DNA from: UBA6181 sp016934015
Lineage (GTDB): Bacteria > Bacillota_I > Bacilli_A > Acholeplasmatales > Acholeplasmataceae
DNA length: 8,900 bases
Direction of reading: 5' to 3'
Assembly (NCBI GenBank): GCA_036584525.1
Contig: JAZHDG010000001.1
Location: 1-8,900 of the forward strand
A program made the position numbers and the translations under genes. Positions 5,891 through 8,900 of the stretch are shown piece after piece (within the stretch, counting starts at the first letter, position 1; each line of letters begins with the position of its first letter). The notes under the pieces were generated by a model, which was given only the letters and a program-made list of their open reading frames with translations, was not told the origin of the DNA and did not search any database.

Positions 5891-5947
5891 ATTAACAAGA
5901 ATAGACTTATATCAATTTTGAAGTGCAAGGATAAAAATCTTGTTAAT
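5891..5947. repeat. 10-bp inverted repeat upstream of the helicase promoter
   Basis: ATTAACAAGA (5891-5900) and TCTTGTTAAT (5938-5947) are exact inverted copies separated by 37 bases. The distance suits a pair of protein-binding sites better than an RNA terminator; no T run follows. Confidence 0.5.
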
Positions 5948-5968
5948 GATCATGCTCTATCAATTTTG
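5910..5968. repeat. Pair of 11-bp direct repeats (TATCAATTTTG)
   Basis: Identical copies lie at 5910-5920 and 5958-5968, 48 bp apart (between four and five helical turns). The second covers the -35 position of the proposed helicase promoter. The spacing and overlap suggest operator sites for a repressor or activator. Confidence 0.45.
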
Positions 5969-5986
5969 CTCATATTTCGCTATAAT
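5958..5986 (+). promoter_or_regulatory. Probable helicase promoter with consensus -10
   Basis: A perfect -10 TATAAT is at 5981-5986; the -35 position (TATCAA at 5958-5963, 17-bp spacing) is poor. Transcription would begin near 5993, leaving a leader of about 13 bases before the ATG at 6006. A weak -35 overlapped by a direct repeat suggests activator or repressor control. Confidence 0.5.
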
Positions 5987-6005
5987 AATAAAGAAAAACG
6001 TAATA

Positions 6006-8900
6006 ATGAATGCAATAGCACAAACAGTATCACAAGCAATAAAGGAAGCTAAATGGCTTTCATTAGACTACCAAAATATGGAGGGTCAACAAACCTCTTA
6101 TTGGTGTGCAGTTTTAAGTATTGGATTCAATGATAAAACATTACTTGTAAAAGCCTTCAACGTGATGAAAATCAATAATGATTCAAAGGGAGTAGTGGAG
6201 ATTAAGATATATTTTGATGCTATCAAAAAAGCGGCAGTACTTGATCATACCACTTATCAAAGACCTGACGAATTGATCAAAACCATTGAACAAAACATTG
6301 ATCAACTATCTTGGCTCGAATATGACCAATTTAATAGTGATGTATTAGAGTATGTCAAGAAAGCTATTAAATATGATGCCGTTCCTTATCAAAAGCAAGA
6401 AAGCATGGTCAGTGGTGTTGATGAAGATGTTTTAGAGGAATCCAAGAAACTTGGTTATTATGAATTATCACTCAAACAAGTCGCCGAATTAACTGAAAAA
6501 ATCGATGTATTGGCGCGTCTTGATAAAGAGAGAATATATTCAATCACTGAATTAGCAATTAATCTTCTTTCAATTAACACTTCCAGCGGATACTTTGTTT
6601 GTGTTTATAAAAAGTTATTATTCGATCCAGAAAGACGTCAACTCATCATTGGTGATGAAATTCTCTTTAATTATGAATTTATCTCTAACGATTCGCAAAA
6701 TTTACCCTTCAAACATAGTTTAAGGTCATACCTAGATTTTGAGGTCGAAGAGTTTACAGCTTTATTCATATCAAACAGAAAAAAAGCCAACAATGTATTG
6801 ATGGGGGCCTTGAAACGATTCAACCAGACCTTAGATGAACGGCCATATATCTTTGATTTAGTCAGAAATTATAATGGAAATATTGAGCGTGAATTTTTTG
6901 CGATTAGTAGAGCAAAAAAAGAAAATGCACTATCTACACCAATCAAAGCATTCTTTGGCAATATGGATACTAGTCTATTAAGTCATAAACGTTCATTTGA
7001 TATTGTTTTATTGAAAGAACTTAATGTAGATCAACTTCGTGTCGTGCATAACGCGCTTAAACAGCCGATTACATATGTCCAAGGACCACCAGGAACAGGA
7101 AAGACATATAGTATTATTAATTTATTAGTTTCCTCCCTTTTCAATCAACAAACTGTCTTAGTCTCTTCCAACAATAATAAGCCAATTGATGACATAATAA
7201 CTAAAATGAACGAGTTAAAGTATCAAGGAAGAGCCCTCCCACTCCCCATTCTTCGCCTTGGTAATATAGACAAGGTTAGAGAGTCGCTTCTGTTTATTAA
7301 ATCATACTACAAAAACTATAGCCACTATCGACCTGACGAGGAAAAATTGAGCCGAATCAGTTTAAGTAACAAGCATAATTTGAAGCAAATTAATAAAATA
7401 ATTGATGATTACGAGGATAGGTTGGAATTGGAAGAGTCTATTGATGCCTTAGAAAGTATGATGGACTATCTAAGTACTAATTTAAGAATGAACGTTCTTG
7501 TTCAAGAAGAACTAAAGAATAAAAAGGAAGCTTTGTCATTACTCCCAATATATAAGGATGAAGATGTTCATAAAAATGTTGTCTTAGTCAATGATTCGTT
7601 CTTAATGTGGATGTTTTACACAAGTGTGATGATGCTTCAAAGGCTTGAAGAACCTAAATATAAAGAATTTGTCGACATATTACATATCGAAGATGAAAAT
7701 GAACAAGTAGGAGCGTTTAACCGTTATCTACAAGATGCAAAGCATCTAGAACAACTTTTAAGAGTTTTTCCGATTATGATGACGACTAATCAATCTGCAT
7801 GGCGAATTGGACCCCCAAAGCAATCTTTTGATTTAACAATTATCGATGAAGCAGGGCAATGCTCGATTGGCTATTCGCTTTTTGCAATTAATAGGGGGCG
7901 AAGACTCCTGCTAGTTGGCGATCAAAATCAACTCCAGCCTGTCATTACCATTAGTCCAGAAGTAAATCAAACTTTCATAGATAAATTTAAGATTGCACCA
8001 CAGTATGATTATGTTAAAAATTCGATTATTCGGACGATGCAAAGCGTTGATAGTATTTCAAAATTTGTTATGCTTCGTTATCACTATCGCTGTCACAATG
8101 ACATCATTAATTTCAGTAATAATAAATACTATCATTCAAAACTAATTGTGCCTGAGAAGTCAGGTCTAGATGATCAGGCCTTATTCTATTTGCAAGTGAA
8201 TCAAAAGCTATTCAATGCATCGAATATTCGCAATAGTTCCAGGCTTGAAGTTGAATCGATAATCGAAGATATAAAAACTAGGAATCTGAGTGAATCCATT
8301 GGTATTATCACCCCCTTTCGCAATCAAGCCAACTTGATACAGGAGAGGATTAAACAGGAAAACCTTATTGGTGTGACTGTTGGAACAGTTCACACCTTTC
8401 AAGGTGATGAAAAAGATTGTATTTACTTCTCTACAGCCATTACGCGTAAAACATCACCAAAGACTTTCGATTGGATCAAAAATAATCAAGAATTGATTAA
8501 TGTGGCGACGACAAGAGCGAAGAAAAAGTTCATTATGGTTGGTGATTTTAAGGAAGTTAAAAAACGTTCTAAATCGACTAATGATTTATATCAACTCGCA
8601 CAATATGTCCAAAGCAAGGGAAAAGAAGTAAAATTGACATCTTCAAATGCACAACATATCAATGGGATGAACTATCGCCAATTCAATACACTAAAGGAAA
8701 AAGAGCTTCTTTCAACAATGAGCCAAATTTTGTCGATTAAAGGGAAATACTTTATTGAGAGACAAGTCAAGGTGGCCGACATTCTTAGAAAATATACTGA
8801 TCATCACTTATTCGATTATGGCACAAAAGCTGTCTTTGATTTTGTCCTCTACGAAAAATTGGGTGACGATGATATTCCTCGTCTTGTTGTAGAATTAAAC
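6006..8900 (+). CDS. SF1 (UPF1/DNA2-like) helicase with C-terminal nuclease-like domain (3' end off window)
   Basis: This is one uninterrupted frame of 965 codons that continues past the right edge. The N-terminal ~90 residues (AIKEAKWLSLDYQN...SYWCAVLSIG...YFDAIKKAAVLD) look like a WYL-type ligand- or nucleic-acid-binding domain. The superfamily 1 helicase core follows: Walker A GPPGTGKT 360-367, DEAGQ 614-618, GDQNQLQP 638-645, YHYRCHN with Arg695, VGTVHTFQGDE 792-802 and NVATTRA with Arg837. A helical insert (about 440-590) sits between the first motifs. The tail (about 885-965) ends with Asp945 in AVFDFVLY and Glu963 in LVVELN, the spacing of a PD-(D/E)XK fold as in DUF2726-type domains; the rest lies outside. 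Expected role: ATP-driven unwinding or translocation with nicking, as in several single-protein defence helicases. Start at 6006 chosen because the TATAAT box at 5981 excludes the in-frame ATG at 5952. No strong Shine-Dalgarno. Helicase certain; nuclease and WYL-like parts moderate. Confidence 0.92.
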   Translation, partial: MNAIAQTVSQAIKEAKWLSLDYQNMEGQQTSYWCAVLSIGFNDKTLLVKAFNVMKINNDSKGVVEIKIYFDAIKKAAVLDHTTYQRPDELIKTIEQNIDQLSWLEYDQFNSDVLEYVKKAIKYDAVPYQKQESMVSGVDEDVLEESKKLGYYELSLKQVAELTEKIDVLARLDKERIYSITELAINLLSINTSSGYFVCVYKKLLFDPERRQLIIGDEILFNYEFISNDSQNLPFKHSLRSYLDFEVEEFTALFISNRKKANNVLMGALKRFNQTLDERPYIFDLVRNYNGNIEREFFAISRAKKENALSTPIKAFFGNMDTSLLSHKRSFDIVLLKELNVDQLRVVHNALKQPITYVQGPPGTGKTYSIINLLVSSLFNQQTVLVSSNNNKPIDDIITKMNELKYQGRALPLPILRLGNIDKVRESLLFIKSYYKNYSHYRPDEEKLSRISLSNKHNLKQINKIIDDYEDRLELEESIDALESMMDYLSTNLRMNVLVQEELKNKKEALSLLPIYKDEDVHKNVVLVNDSFLMWMFYTSVMMLQRLEEPKYKEFVDILHIEDENEQVGAFNRYLQDAKHLEQLLRVFPIMMTTNQSAWRIGPPKQSFDLTIIDEAGQCSIGYSLFAINRGRRLLLVGDQNQLQPVITISPEVNQTFIDKFKIAPQYDYVKNSIIRTMQSVDSISKFVMLRYHYRCHNDIINFSNNKYYHSKLIVPEKSGLDDQALFYLQVNQKLFNASNIRNSSRLEVESIIEDIKTRNLSESIGIITPFRNQANLIQERIKQENLIGVTVGTVHTFQGDEKDCIYFSTAITRKTSPKTFDWIKNNQELINVATTRAKKKFIMVGDFKEVKKRSKSTNDLYQLAQYVQSKGKEVKLTSSNAQHINGMNYRQFNTLKEKELLSTMSQILSIKGKYFIERQVKVADILRKYTDHHLFDYGTKAVFDFVLYEKLGDDDIPRLVVELN

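Larger units (their letters stand above)
5619..6005. other. Divergent intergenic region rich in dyads
   Basis: This 387-bp non-coding stretch separates the minus-strand recombinase operon from the plus-strand helicase gene. No frame of convincing length occupies it. It holds a possible 8-codon leader frame (5745-5771), an 18-bp dyad (5752-5769), a 36-bp imperfect dyad (5836-5871), a 10-bp inverted repeat (5891-5900 with 5938-5947), an 11-bp direct repeat (5910-5920 and 5958-5968) and a TATAAT box (5981-5986). The part nearest the recombinase operon (5640-5730) shows only a short bulged stem (GCA...TCGG with CCGATGC). I see no tRNA, CRISPR repeat or recognisable riboswitch. Confidence 0.6.

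Noticed and set aside
5952..6005. Helicase start at the upstream in-frame ATG (5952).
   Set aside because: The consensus TATAAT at 5981-5986 lies inside this extension, and the added residues (LYQFCSYFAIIIKKNVI) look unlike the domain that follows.
5619..6005. CRISPR array, tRNA or known riboswitch in the divergent region.
   Set aside because: Only two-copy repeats and simple dyads are present; there is no regular spacer pattern, no cloverleaf and no conserved riboswitch core.
8208..8402. Minus-strand 64-codon frame.
   Set aside because: It lies opposite helicase codons between conserved motifs; it is a shadow frame without signals.

Overview
The window is AT-rich DNA from a low-GC bacterium, probably a Bacillota or Acholeplasma-like Mycoplasmatota lineage. 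It appears to use the ordinary bacterial code: tryptophan is TGG throughout and no long frame reads through TGA. This placement rests on composition, codon use and gene families only. The gene set (coiled-coil ATPase, serine recombinase, insertion sequence, helicase-nuclease) is that of an accessory or mobile island, not core genome.

Layout. (1) Positions 2-1638, plus strand: a two-gene operon. The first gene is the C-terminal 444 codons of an ABC/SMC-type ATPase resembling the PHP-associated TrlF-like family; its Walker A lies off the left edge. It is coupled by a TAATG overlap to a 100-residue unknown protein whose last residues (EEKLPF) resemble the acidic tip of single-stranded DNA-binding protein. 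(2) Positions 1661-5618, minus strand: a two-gene operon of a 98-residue unknown protein and a large serine recombinase, converging on the first operon. The recombinase is split by a complete IS21-family element at 1944-4088 (2,145 bp; istA, istB, imperfect inverted repeats of about 50 bp). The insertion made a 6-bp duplication, ACATCG, at 1938-1943 and 4089-4094. Removing the element and one copy rejoins the gene exactly in frame (ISDV|RLRIEKL) and gives a 505-residue recombinase. (3) Positions 5619-6005: a divergent intergenic region with several dyads, a direct repeat and a likely promoter. (4) Positions 6006-8900, plus strand: one uninterrupted frame of at least 965 codons that runs off the right edge. 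It encodes a UPF1/DNA2-like superfamily 1 helicase with a possible WYL-like N-terminal domain and the beginning of a PD-(D/E)XK/DUF2726-like nuclease domain.

How the parts fit together (inference). A serine recombinase with its small partner gene probably mobilised or still marks an island carrying defence-like cargo: the SMC-type ATPase pair on one side and the helicase-nuclease on the other. The IS21 insertion removed the recombinase C-terminal 91 residues and may have frozen the island in place. The clean duplication and intact transposition genes suggest a recent event. The least described parts are the ATPase plus SSB-tip-like small protein and the helicase-nuclease; neither can be given a proven function from sequence alone.
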